Assembly: GCF_027744825.2 (NCBI RefSeq)
Contig: NC_071351.1
Location: forward strand, 12,597,501 to 12,661,500
Direction of reading: 5' to 3'
DNA from: Synchiropus splendidus
Lineage: Eukaryota > Chordata > Actinopteri > Syngnathiformes > Callionymidae
DNA: 64,000 bases
How positions within the stretch are numbered: position 1 is the stretch's first letter; each line of letters opens with the position of its first letter. The position numbers were made by a program, and so were the translations under genes. The notes beneath the pieces were generated by a model. It was not told where the DNA came from, did no database searches, and saw only the letters and a program-made list of their open reading frames with translations. Shown here piece by piece: positions 42,890-56,100 of the stretch.

Positions 42890-43150
42890 GTCTTTCTCCC
42901 TGTAATTTCACCTGGCTGCTGTCTGCGTGCTGCAGCTAATGAATAGCACACTGTCGAAGCTCTAATGCCAGCAGCTCCAGCAGAAGCATTTTTTAATTGT
43001 GACGGTATTAATGTTCACCGAATGATGTTTTGATGGAGCATGAATCTCCCGCTGCAGCCTCGCCACGCATCAAAAAGCAGGGTAATCGGACGAATAAAGA
43101 AGCTTTGACAAGAGCCACGGAGACATTAAGATGTCATAATACATGGTTTA
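42890..43150. other. candidate conserved noncoding block
   Basis: Unique, balanced sequence dense in homeodomain-type cores (TAATGA, TTAAT, AATTG, CATAAT) with E-boxes and no open frame. The texture is that of a vertebrate developmental enhancer; conservation could not be tested. Confidence 0.25.
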
Positions 43151-43583
43151 CTTTGGGATGTGTTTGTGGTTCTTGTGGATTCCGTCGCTGCTCTACATAG
43201 AGAAACCATAAAGGAGCCCCGCCAAGTCATTCAAAGTTCAATTCGAGGAGAAGCTAGAAGGAAAGGGTTCAGGGTGAATATTGTAAGCTGTTTGTGGTGT
43301 CCATTTGGATCACCTACTCTGATTCACTTTCATTAAAAATGTCTCCATTCTTTTAAGGAACAATTCTCCTTTCAACTGTCTTTAAGCTGGCTGATTCAGA
43401 GTGGGCCACATCTGCACAGACTTAAGAGGATGAACTTGAAAGTTTGCAGGGATATTAGCAAACTCAACAGTGTTTATGTGTTCAGATTACCAGCAAAATT
43501 CAACAAACATTACAGCTAGAGTGCTGTAAGGCAGCAATAGTTGCATAGCTTATCCAGCGAGATGCATTTGTTTCAGTAGAGCA

Positions 43584-43645
43584 TATATGTCAAACTCAAA
43601 GCCCGGGAACCAAGCCTGGTCCGTCATGTTATGTCTTGTGGCCAG
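43584..43645 (+). mobile_element. hAT-type terminal remnant
   Basis: The words TGTCAAACTCAAAGCCCGGG and the following CCAAGCCTGGTCCG match the common vertebrate hAT terminus (GTGTCAAACTCAAGGCCCGG...CCAAATCTGGCCCG), diverged. Only one end is recognisable, so the extent is unknown. Confidence 0.6.
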
Positions 43646-46600
43646 CAACAGCTATAAATATGTACAGCTGACTCATGTCAATATCATTTCTACAGATATT
43701 TGCTTACACGTTGCCGTGCGTCACTTGTTTTCTAGCTGCAGAGCTATCACCAGATGGAAGGGAATTCGATGAAAGATGAGAAAGCAGATTGAAGTTTGTG
43801 CTTTTTTGTCCTGAGGTATAGTCAAGGGGAAATCACAGAGGTGCTTTTTGGGAAAATCCATAGTCAATACATAAAACTGAGAATGATATGTCATACTGCT
43901 TGGACTCAAATTTCTTAAAAAACCCCAAAGAACAAATAAAGATTCCTTATATTTAGCACTAATTCCCCAGAACAAATGTACTACTTAGATTCTAGATCTG
44001 CTACTCTTTACATTTAACACAATGTTGAATTAATTGAAGGGGACTTCAACTCAATAAGAGGATTCTATCTGAGTGCAGCTGTATTGGTACTCTACAGAAA
44101 AAGACTTGCATAAAGCCCCATCAACACAACAGTTAACTGAACTGAGCAAACACCCATCACTTCTAAGGCAAGTGTGATGCGCTGCGGTCTGAAACAGCAG
44201 AATAAGGAAGGCACAACTCCCCCACACCGAGCAGGAGTGTGTTTGGTCAGACAGACTGGAGTGTTCTGTCAGTTTGGTGTGACCATCTCATGTGTGCGTG
44301 TTAGACTGCAGTTTAACTCTGTCACATCTGACCACTAATTGTCGGGGAAAAGACTGAAGAGCTTCAGTCTGTCTGCCCAGACAAGACATGACGTCATCAG
44401 GGAGGAATTTGAGGAAAACTTATCTTATTGTCGAGAAAAGCATTCACTCTAGGAACCCCGCACTTCAGTAGCGAGTCAATAAACTGAACAATCGTAGTTG
44501 TTCAGTTAAACTAACTTATAGATTCAAACCACAGATTCAAATTCTAAAACTTCACTTGAACATAGTATAAATACAGTACAATAAAATTCCAAAACACAAG
44601 TGCAAATTCCTCCCACATTTAAAGAACGTAAGATTAGAGTTGCGCGACTATGGCTGAGTGAATTCAGGTCAGGGAGTTTCAGGTATTTGTTCCAGACTGG
44701 GACAGGTGGAGACCCCAGAGGCTACAAATGAGGGGAGTATGTGGGAGGAAACCTCAGTGTTTACACATGGTTTGGGTCCTCTTAATCCCCTCCAAGTCCT
44801 CAGGCACCACATCGAAAATCTTCACACACACCGAAGATGCAAACTGACAACTTGACATGGAATCACACTAAACTATGGCGGCTTAACCAAAGTGTGTGTG
44901 TGTGTGTGTGTCAGAGAGGTCTTTCCTGGCCGTGTTCCGCCCACTGGGAATTCCGGTCACAAACAAACACCTTCCTTTATGGTGGTTTGGAAATATGGCG
45001 ACCATCTCGCACGTAAACACGACAATGTTTGGACCACTACCCGGCCATTTCCCCTCCCCTGAGCAGCAACCCAGGCAGACATGGACTCACACTACAAAGA
45101 AGCCATTGACAAATGAAATAACCGGATCTTGGTCGAGAGTCGCGGGGAGTCACTGAGTGGATGCAGCGTCGTGAGAGATTTAGAAACTGACTCAGAATCT
45201 GATAATTAAGATCAGACAGGTGAAGAAAAGGAGGTTATGTTGTCAGATCTACTATGACAGACTATGTGAAGCGTCATCCAGCCGGCTTCTTAGCTTCTAG
45301 TTGATGAATGACACAAGGTCAACCGAGAAAAGCCTTGTCTCTGCGACCAAATAATACAGAGTCATTGGTTGTGCTCAATAGAGAGGAGATCTGCATGTTT
45401 CAGTCCAGGCTGCTTTTATGATGCAAGTTCCAATTATTACTTGATGATGGAATGAAATCTCAACTTTATTCTGGACACACAACAGGAGTTGAGCAGACAA
45501 CATGAAGCTAAATAAGACAAACACATAACTCATAGCTGCACTTCTGCCATCAATCCAACAAAGATGACTTGGAACTCTGACCTACTTTACAAACATTTGC
45601 TCACGCAGACGTCTTCCTCCTGCTTGCGTTGGCCCAATTTTCTCCAGCTGAGCACCAGCAGTCACCTGTCATCACCCTCCACCCCACACACACACACCGA
45701 CAAACACTCACATGCGCACCTCTCACTTTTATTATCCAGACAGGAATGGACAAGCAAACAATTGGCCTGGTTCTTGTTTTGAAACCTGATCTGCTGTAAG
45801 TGGAACATAATATGTCTCAGACACACTCACCCGGAGTCAGACTCTAAAACAACATACCTGAACAAAACTTTTTCAAAAATAAGACCGGAATTTAAAGGAA
45901 AATCGAGGGTAGAACAAGAATAAATCTCAGATATTCTGTAGTGACATGGTAAAAACCCCAATACTCAAGCTAAATGAGGCATTTTTGGGGATGAATAAAG
46001 AGCTGTAATTGAATATCCTCGCTGAGGAGATGTGCCACACATCCACCAAGGGAACAAAGCAGCTGTCTGAGATAGCAATTTTAGAGCTCATCGACCTCAG
46101 ATAAGAAGGGAAATTGTTCATTAAAAATGAAAAGCTACGGGTTGGCAAGGTAAGTCCTGAACAGTTCCTTAAAAGGTTTGTCATTTATAGGAGAAAACAA
46201 AGTTATTTGCTATTAGAAAACAAAGTTTTCATAGTCACCGTTACTCTTTGGAGCTCAGTTCTGTCCTGTTACATCAGGATAAAAGGTTCTGATTTCTTCC
46301 CCATGAACGACTGCAAAGAGCCAACGCGGGCTCCGACTTCTGCAGGCTCATAGCCAAACACATTACTGTGTCATTATTAAGTGAATCCACCTTAGGTGGT
46401 CGGTTCACCTTTAATTTGAAGGCAGGCTAATGTCCAACTTCAGAGGCTCCCAAAGCTCCTGAAACTCACATTCCCTGAATGACTTGGCAGCAGCGTGTCT
46501 CCGAAATTAAGCAGAGACGGGAGACAAAGAAAGTCAAGTGTAAAGGGGTGAGGGCAGCTGTTGGGGTCATTACAGCTGCTGCTATTTAGGCCACAGGCAG

Positions 46601-49600
46601 AAAAACTAGAAAGTGATTAAATTCCTGCTCAAACTGTCAGGACGACGAATGTTTAAAGGGGCAGGGTGCACGCACGCGTGACTCCTAATGATTTTAGAGC
46701 ACATTTTCAAAAAAAACAAGTCGGCGCAGACCATCGGGTGAGCGTGCGAGCGCATGTGAACGTCAGCAGCCGATGAGGCCCGAGCTCCTGTAGCTGGAGG
46801 AGATGAAGAAGACATGAGGTGTGGCAGCCTGGCTCTATTCCCACTGCATGTGCGCTCGATCTGAGGCAGCTAGACCAGCACTAATGACCGCACACATCCA
46901 AGTACATGTGAAGGACAGACTGACAAACACGGTCACACAGGTGAAGAGGCAGGTGTGCCCCAGACAGAGAGGTAGGAAGTGGGAGGGAAAGTTCTTTCAG
47001 TGAACCGAGGTATGAATCGGTGTGATATATCAGACGCCTCAGGCGTAAAAGAAAGATCATTTGAGATCTTTCACCGCTCACCGGCCCCTGGAGGACGCAG
47101 AATCTGATGTATAAATTAACAGTTTGGATTGCTGAATATCACGGTCGGGTGTGGTAACACGTGTCATTGTGGTGGATCTGCAGTCCTGACAGTCCAATCA
47201 CTTCACAGTTGGGTTTGCTGAAATGAGCCCTGCCTGACGTGAATGAAGGTCAGGAGATTTAGTTGTAAAATGATGCAGCGGTGTAAATTAAAAGTGTGAC
47301 CATTATGCCATCTCCATTTAAAACCATCCATTGGTTCACTTCAAATACATAAGATTTATGCTGTCTGTCTTTGAAGTATGTTTCTTCTGCATTAGAGAAG
47401 GTCAAACTCAAACACAGCTAGTGTGAAATATATGTATTCATCGCCTGTTACTTAACTGCTTTTTAAATTGATGACTTTTTTCCTTTTTCAGCCCTGTTCT
47501 TCCCATGTGTAAAAATTCCATGATCATACTGTCAATTCAATAATTGAGTTTTCTGGAAGCCATAGTACGGTGAACAGAGTGAGACAGAGAGTTTGAAATG
47601 TGAAATTCAATGATGATGAAAAAAATATATAAATGATTGTGAATAAAAGTGCTCTCAGTGAGTTACAATGAGTAAGAAATTCAGCAGCAATTGGAAAGCG
47701 GCTGAACCTTCGCTGATATCTCCAAGTAAATCAGATCAACTAGATCTCCCACTGACAACAACCAACAAACCTTTTTAAGCAAACTATGAAGCTCCAGACA
47801 GCTCAGACATGGCTGACTCACACAGCCTGTTACTGGTGATCCCAAACTTGTGTGCGGAGAGAGAGCAGTGCCATCGTCTTCACTACTGAAAGGATTGTCA
47901 CTGAGACAGTCTGCATTCAGACCGAATTAATTCAAAGCTGTTTTGTATTCCGAAGAGAGGAAAGAAACCCAAACATTACTCCCCTCACTGAAACAGCCAC
48001 TGATCACAACACCGAAGTTCAGCTTCAGTTAACCAAAATATGGTTGAGACCTTTTGTCAAAGAAGCATCTTAAGAAAATAACTGTTGCTGTATTAATCCG
48101 TCGACCTTAGAGCCCAGATTTATGACCTGACATCGAGTATATTTAAGCCAAAATACTTTTTATGGTCAGTGAAAGTGACTGACCCCGGCATGTAATTCAA
48201 TAACAAGGTTGTGTGACATTCAAGTGCATGGAAGAAAGAAAAAAAACACACCATCATGCACCATCATTGAGACCTCTAGTTTGCATGATGGAAGTAACAC
48301 TGTGAGCAGCGGCGCCACGGTACAGTTTTTAACAACCCCTTATGCAGCATACTCTAGACATGCACTTACCTGCCCCGCTTCGCTGCAACTCTACACTGTA
48401 ACCATCACATTCACGGCTTCCTCCGCACTGCTCTGGGAGGTTAACATTAGAGATGCAAACAAGATTCTTAGCTGTCATTTCCTGGATTCCATAGAAACAA
48501 AATCTCCCCCTGTTAATAACCCTACACCTGCCGTGTTCAGACATTAAGAGCTCCGGCTTCATATTTGTGGTGAAAAAGATAAGTGATGTAGCAGCGAGGA
48601 TGCTCCAGCTAATATTGGTGTGAAAAGTTTTGCAGTTCTGTACCTCGTTGGCATTAGCAGCCTAGTGTGGGTGCTGGATGCCGGCCAGCAGCAGTGTGTG
48701 AATCCAGGCCATCGCAGGGTCAGGCTGAGCTCCGCTATCCATTGCAGCCTTGTGTTCCTCCCAGCTTAAGTCCGTCCTCAGCTCCCTCCACCTCCTTCTG
48801 TATCACTGCAATACAGGATTAAAAAAAATATTGCCTCTTCCCTTGCTCCTTTTAAAGTGCCTGCCTTTTCTCCATCTTTTTGGGGGGAAATGGGTTAAAA
48901 AACAGCCACCAGTTGCTGCACACACAACTACTTACAATGCAGATCCCCTCTCTAAGCTTCTCACTGTTCCCTCTCACTCCTTTCCCCTCCCTCTGCGCTT
49001 CTGTTGGGGAAGAGCTCTCATTTTCTCTCCTCCCCCCTCGCGCTGTCCTCTAATAGTTATTTGGCCTCATTTTAGCACCAGAAAGAAAAAAAAAGACTTG
49101 CGGGAAAGTTGATGTGAAGTTAGGTGTTGAACTTGAGTCTGTATTTTAACTTGCTTGGGTGTTTGGACCAACAATTGAGCTTGCCACAATTTGAATTTTT
49201 AAGTTGACTGGTCAATGTCCCTTTAGTTTTATTCGTACAGAATCAGTTTCACCATTAGTGCAGTTTGTTGTGCTTGTTGTTCTGTTACCTTCAGACTTCT
49301 TAACAATGAATGAAGAACAATCAATGTAGAAGATTTGGAGAGGAAGGACTCCTAAAAAAAATGTATTGGAGCACATATAGTGGCACGTTAGGTGATGCAG
49401 ATTTAAGGAACTTGAAAATGAATCCTGCAGAATTGATGCCTGACCTCACCAGCAGCTCATGTTTATCAGTCCAAGAATCAGGCAGTCAAAGTGGACTTTC
49501 CTGACCAGCTTGCAGCTTCACTCTCTGCAAGACTCACAGGCTCCACAGCTTGATAAACATTTGAGTTGTCAGTTAAAAAAACATTTTTATTCATCAAATA

Positions 49601-49607
49601 CATTCTT

Positions 49608-50231
49608 CTTAGACTCAACCTGAACAAATGGCTGACTTTAACCAGGACTTTTTAAGGAGTTGTTTTAATCCTCAAACTGAGGCTTAACCCTGTAGGGACT
49701 GGCAAAACTGTCCACGAAAGTCGGTGTGTTTCCAAAAACTGGTCCTCACAAGTATAGCTTCACCAGGACCACACACACTTGTATTTCTGTCCTTGTGGGG
49801 ACAAACACACACACAAAGTTTTATTTCTTTCCTTGTTGGGACATTGTAAGGTTAATAATAATTTAATAATGATTTCCCCAGACTGTCACCCCAAACCTAA
49901 CCATCCAAAACGCATGGCTAACCTTGACCAGGACCTCAACCAAACCAAACAATTTTTGACCTTTCCATCCTCAAATAGATGTGTTTCCAAGAATTAGTCC
50001 CCACAAAGATATTTATACAAGTACATGGACACTCACTCACTGAGCTTCCCACTCTCAACCTACCCACCCAAAACAAATGGCTAACTTCAACCAGGTCTCT
50101 TAAGAACAGTTATTTTGTAGTTTTAAACCTCAAATTGAGGCTTCACCTTGTGGGGACTGGTAGAAATGTCCTGACAAGTAAGTGTGTTTCCAAAAATGTG
50201 TCATCACGGGTACACACACACACACACACAC
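49608..50231. repeat. diverged array of a teleost interspersed repeat
   Basis: Three copies of a roughly 150-base unit are visible (about 49608-49780, 49864-50015, 50048-50215). Each has a part like AAATGGCTAACTTCAACCAGG, then CCTCAAATTGAGGCTTCACC, GTGGGGACTGG, and GTGTGTTTCCAAAAA, often ending by a CA run. The GTGGGGAC...GTCCT words recur widely in fish DNA. Copies differ by many substitutions, so the array is old. Confidence 0.7.
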
Positions 50232-50518
50232 AATCCCACCTGAAGAAACACCACCACATCCTCACCAGAACTTACATTGACTTACAGTTGGAAAACACAG
50301 AAACAAGAACTCAGTACTGGCCAAAAAAATGCCCATTAGAATGGTTCATATATTAACTTTTACATACAAATCAAAGGTATCCCACTGGAGTCTCCATGTA
50401 GAATGATGCAATAGTTACCTTGTGTCTGGTTTATTCACAGGCAAGTGACTCTGGCAACCAGCCATTGAGCCAGACAGTGTCCACAGTGCATGTTTCTGCT
50501 CGCTGACATGTACAAACT

Positions 50519-50684
50519 CACTCTTCCTGCAGGCCACGGCAGAGGAACGCGCTGCAATCACAACAATCAGCAGTGTGGCCGACAGCAGCGAGAGTGGGCA
50601 GTGAATTTCAAGGAACTTTACATTTATTGGGAAATAATCCAGAGGAGTTTCAGAACGATTAAAAGGCAAAGAAAGAAAAGATGA
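50519..50684 (+). other. exon-like + strand fragment, unassigned
   Basis: A strong acceptor (ACTCTTCCTGCAG) precedes 50533. One phase gives 23 codons ending in TGA (starting ATAEERAAITTISSVADSS); another stays open for 50 codons with a basic tail ending RQRKKR. Neither could be linked to another exon, and the minus strand has an equally long frame with a hydrophobic stretch. Probably not a gene, but recorded because the splice signal is good. Confidence 0.15.
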
Positions 50685-51500
50685 ATTCAGTTGTTGCCAG
50701 AGGGCACTGAAGCAGGAGTGCAGGGAGGAAGAGAGAAATCATTAACAAGCACCTGTCCGCTTCTGCCTCTTAATAAATCTCCTGGTTCTGTCTGGAGGTG
50801 CCTCTGCAGCCTGACGGAGGCTCCCACCACAGCCGGGAACAAGACACTAACTGGGAAGCAGAGGAACATTTCAGAACAGCACACTAACATGATGTGGCAA
50901 CCATAGAATAGCAAACTACTTACATTCATCATGCTAGATTTAATTCCGAGACAAAATATGTAGCACATTCTCACTTGAACGGACAGATTCAACCACGATT
51001 CTTTTACGGTACAGACATCACAATATGCAAGTTTAGTTGGTCTTTCTATGGCAATTGAAGTGTGTAGTTTCAAACTTCAGTCAAGTCCCCATAGCATAAG
51101 CAGTCACATGACCAGGCATGGTTGCAATAAGTCCAGGTAGCATCAATGTCCATGTGCCCCCCTCACAAAGGTCATCGATCGAGTTGATAATCAGAGACGA
51201 CAGGAGAAAGGCGCTCACTTCTTACAGTCTCTTCTCCTCCAGTTGCTCGCTCTTCCAGCATGAACGATGATACAGTACGCTTCTATGCAGTTCAGCCACG
51301 AATGAAACTTCCTCCTTCCGTGCTAATAAAAGGCAAATGACCTTTATGGACTGTTTTTTTTTTACTTCCTTATTTGAAGTATCAGGTTTGACATAGATGA
51401 GGAAAGATTCTATTGATGTTCATAAACAAAGCAGCACCTGTGTTTACTTGGAGGGACCGAAAGTAAAAGCAATCTGACGAATACAGGTAAATGATTGATG

Positions 51501-51515
51501 GCAGCAGGGGGCGGT
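51501..51515 (+). promoter_or_regulatory. CTCF-like motif
   Basis: GCAGCAGGGGGCGGT matches the core CAGCAGGGGGCG of the vertebrate CTCF site, on the + strand, about 1.6 kb beyond the end of ano7. Confidence 0.45.
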
Positions 51516-51896
51516 CTGTTTTTAAGATGCACATTGAACAGAAGAAGGTAATTGTTGTTTGTATAACAGGAAGTTAAATACACATAAATCTTCAGAACAG
51601 ACTCGGTAAATCACTCATAAAACTATGGAATAAAATACAAGGCCAGTTGTGGGATACAATCTACTGCTACTTCTACATGTGAAAATAATAAAAAAAATAC
51701 ATTGTTAGAAGAAGGAAATATTACTTAGAGTGTGTGTCAGTGCATTTCAAGGTCCATTATCATGGTAGAATGACTAGTGCACAACAAGAATGATTAATAT
51801 GCAAAAATAATACATTTCCTGGAGATGACTTTTGATGCTGGAGCAAAGTAAGAGTGCACTTCAACATGACATTTGTTACCCAATATCATTCTCGAT

Positions 51897-51915
51897 CAGG
51901 GGTCTCAAACAAACA
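51897..51915 (+). mobile_element. hAT-type terminal motif
   Basis: CAGGGGTCTCAAAC is a typical vertebrate hAT terminus. The opposite end was not found in the next few hundred bases, so only the terminus is annotated. Confidence 0.4.
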
Positions 51916-53138
51916 AAAGGTCCTTTTGCAAGTTGAGACTTATGACCTAGATTGATATTCTCGGACCTAATTTTAAGTTGAAGTCAGTTGTGTTCCACTT
52001 TCATACCACATCTCGTCACCTGTCTCCTCTGTTGCTTGAGTGCATTATGCAGATGTTATGAGATACTTCCGATCACAACACATTTTCACGAGAGTCAGGA
52101 TTGATGACATATCTGGACTGATAAACTCCTGTACAAGCTTTTCTTGCCCACAGTAACTTCACAAAACTCCTGGCTGTAAATGACCTCATCACGCTGTGCA
52201 ACTCAGGAAGGAAGAATACTTTATGTAAGGGATAACCTATTGTGCTATTGAAACTAAGGCCGCACTGAACAGACAAGAACACACGACTGAGCGTCCTGCT
52301 GAGGACAGTGAATCAACGTTTTCAAGTAATTCCATCTCATCCAGATATACGCTGAAACATAAGACCAGGACCAAAGACACTTGTTTGTTGTACATCATAA
52401 ACATCAGTTATTTTCCGGCGCTCTCTGTGATGCTTCTTTTCTTTTCAGTTTACCTGACTTTTGAGTATTGCTTCCATATATCCCTGAACAAACATGCACA
52501 GAGGACGATAACAAACAATCATGGATTCACAACCACAGCAGTTGGAACGTACTTCCGAAAGTTGACAGCCGTGTCCTCATTTGCGGCTAAATAAATTGGT
52601 GACTCATCAGTTGGAGTGCCTTTTTTTTCCAAAATTAACTGTGCTCAGTTTCCCTGTTATCAAAACTAAAAATAGACTAAGATGCATAGCTCATTAATAA
52701 CCAAGTCATGTGCCCCCTCAAGAAATAATTTGTTACCCCACCAGCCTTCAGATTAATACAGCGGGCGCAGGCGGTTGTTAAGGTTGGTCGTAATATGCCT
52801 CTAAGTTGAAGCATAACGCAGTGATTCCCACGAGTATATCGATGTAAATTCCAGAACGGAAATATGTTTATGCATGTAGTCCACCCACAGACCACTGTAG
52901 CCGAGGTTTTAACTTGTTATTCCAAAGGATGCATCGCTTGCTTCAGGGAAGACGGTGCAGTTCAGTTCAAACATAGAAGGAATGCAAAAAGGACAGAGAG
53001 AGAAAGGAGTGTTAATGCTGTTACTGGCAGAGGCGTGGACATCAAAGCATCATTTTTAAATGATCATTACAATTTGGTGCAAGATCAAAAGCATTTTCTA
53101 ACTCATAACAAATGGAAACAAGTAAATATTTGCTTTGT

Positions 53139-56100
53139 TTAAAATCCCAACTCGAACGCAGCTTGGCAGTCGGGGAGCTGCAGGTGCTGTAGCTCTGCAC
53201 GGGTGGGAGTACTTTTAAAGCATGATAAATTCTGGTATTTGTTTATGGGCATCAGCATTCACCACTGAGAGTGACCTGTGACCTTGACTGTTGAACTGGA
53301 CCACCCAAACATAGCAACAGAGTAGAATCCATTTCAACAGGAGAATAAGCAATGACACTGCTGGGGCTTTTTGATGGGGATTTTCGGACGGAAGAAAGTG
53401 TTTCCATGGTTGTGGTTTTGTAATTTGTCTGTTTATTTGCCTCACTATACTTACCTGCACTGGAGGAACCTGGCGAGGAAGCATTGGCACCACGGCTGCG
53501 TCGCGCCAACAAAGCCTCCTGGTTTTCAGCCAGAGCCTGCTTGGCCAGGTATCGTTCTCTCTTCATCTTCAGCTCCAGAGATTCTGGGACGTCCGGAACG
53601 ATCCAGTCAATGGCTCGCACCACGAAGAACACAACATGCTGGAGGCAGAAAATATATACTCAATTATCAAGTACATCAAGTATACTTTGCTAAAGGGGAA
53701 TGTAAGAGAAACAAGTCACAAGTCAATTGTGTGCAGAAGTAGGAGGCATGTAGCTGCATAACAGACCTCAAATGCAATGATAAATCCAAGTCTGACAGCC
53801 AGAAGTTCCCAGTAGAAGAGTGTGAAGTTCCCATCGTTGTCCCTGAAAGCTTTATATCTAAAATATATATGAAAAACATAACTTGCACACAAAGAAAAAC
53901 CAGGCAAGATGATCATGTCTGAATCAGTCTTCCTTCACACCTGCACATGGGATTCTCGGTGTAGTTCAGTGGAGCATAAGCCAAGGAGAAGTTCACGTAT
54001 CCATGGAGGTCGTTATCAAACTTGATCTGGTAGAGCAGTCGAGGCAAGAAGTCTGAGGTGAAGGCGATCAAGAAAGCCTGCAGAGGAGTGAATGATGTGG
54101 AAAATATGAATATTGCCAGTAACAAGAGTGACTCAAGGCGACCAAACATGCCTTACATTGGCGATGACAGACACATGAGACAGAGCCTCCAGAATGTTGA
54201 ACCAAACTCCGATGTTTTGGGCGCGTTCAGCGACCGGTCGACGGTACTCGCAGATGAACTTGTGAGCATCAAGACGGATTTCCACCCAGTTGTTGAGGAG
54301 GGCGAAGAGCGGCGCCAGCGGGAACGCAGCAACGAAGATCGTGATGAAGCCGAACTGGAGGACTGCAGCAGAATGAGTTGAATTAACTGGTGGTGGATTG
54401 AAGTAACTGGATAACCCTCACCCATTTCCAGGTACTCCTCGAACAAACCCTCGTAGACAACCAGCTGGTAGTCCTCCTCCCACTGACAAGGCTGCTCAGA
54501 CTTCTTACCAAGAACCTTCGCAACACTTCGCTTCTGCTGCCAGGCCTTGATTTTACTGTCAGAGAGCAGAAAGTTCTTTCACAGGACGACTTGAGTCCGG
54601 CATTTAAGGTGCCTTGTTTTCACTCACGGGATGATGAACTCTTGGATGTTGTTGATCAGCTGCTTTCCCACCATGATGATGACAAGTTGTTGAGCCAGTT
54701 CAATCAGACAGCCTCCAGGGCCACACTGCATCACAGCCACAAACACAATCAGACAGTTCAAAGTTTGTTTTTAATGGCGTTTGAACTCACATCTTCGTTC
54801 CTCATCCCAAACAAGGTGCCGTAGTTGGTTGGGTAGCCAACAAACCTGGATGTAAAGACAGTTGAAATCCCAAGTATTTGTGATGACTGCGCTCAAATAT
54901 TGTCTCACCGTCCTTTAAAAAACGCCACGTAGAAGGGTGACGAGTAGAAGTTAACAAACTGGAAGATGAAGACTTTGAAGATGAAGGCATTATCGTACTG
55001 GGTTTGTGTTCGGTGCATCTCTGCCGAAGACAATAGGAATTAAAAAGCTTGGAAATATGACAACAGAGTGCGGTGAATTCAAAGGGCTCCCTTCTCCATT
55101 CACTGTATGTTTCAAAACATACCCCATTTTGTTAGCTGCTCAGCTAACGCCGTGTAGACCCGACCCAACAGCAAGATGAGACCCAGGTTGACAATGCTGC
55201 CAGCAATGTTGGCAATTGTAGTCGCCTGAAGGGGAGTTGTTTACAGAAAATTAGCTTGACTTCATTTGGATTTAAAGAAGTTGTGAGAAACCTCTGTCCG
55301 CAGGATTGGATTGCCGGTGTGGAACATCATCACACTGATTATCCCGCGGCAGATCACCACCGTCACCAGGAAAATCATCACCACACACAGCTGGAGAGAC
55401 ACAAATTATCCCATTCACGTATGCATATATCACAGGGACAGCACAAGTCAGAAAGGCTAGATGGAGATGGTTTGGACATGTACAGAGGAGAGATAGCCAG
55501 TAGATTGGTAGGAAAATCGAGAGGAAGGCCAAAGAGGAGATTTATAGATGTGGTGAAGGAGGACATGAGGTTTGTTGGTTTGAGAGAAGAGGAAGAAGAG
55601 GGCAGGGTGAGATGGAGGAAGATGATCCGCTGTGGCCACCCCTGAAGGGAGAAGCCGGAAGGAAAAGAAGAAGAAGATGTATGCATATTTTTATGACATT
55701 ATGTACCACAAACTACCATTCAAAACTCCAATTCCAATTCTTGTATGATATCTACTTGTTGTATGTATCAGGTGAAGCAGGAGGTGTTTTGCTATCTTTG
55801 ATTTGTGGTACGACTTAACAGGAAAACAAGAACCCACCTTTAACCACTTCATAAAAACTTGTTTTACACTTTCCCTTCATTTTAAATGTGTCCCCTCACA
55901 GTTGAACCTGTAGGCAGCTTTAACAGTAACACAGGGCAAAGCGCTAACATATAACTTAATCATACACCACTTATCCACACTGGTGTAAATGGATTCAAAA
56001 AGTATAAATGGACATTACAGGAAACAGTGATTTAACTATGATTAGAACTTGCTCCAAGTAGGGCCCTACCTTTATTTAACAAAATGGAGGCTGAGCAAAA

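Larger units (their letters stand above)
40257..53138. other. long gene-poor interval between arhgef19 and ano7
   Basis: No protein gene could be assembled. It should contain the arhgef19 promoter and 5' noncoding exon(s) on the left and the ano7 3' UTR on the right. Exon-like fragments on the + strand are listed separately (40860-42091, 50519-50684). Short CA/GT microsatellites lie at 42112-42131, 44892-44911 and 50213-50231. The rest is a mix of unique sequence, hAT remnants, and a diverged repeat array at 49.6-50.2 kb. Confidence 0.5.

Noticed and set aside
50415..51073. Minus-strand frames with a hydrophobic stretch (LLSATLLIVVIAA) as a membrane protein gene
   Set aside because: The two frames do not join through compatible splice sites and resemble no family I know.
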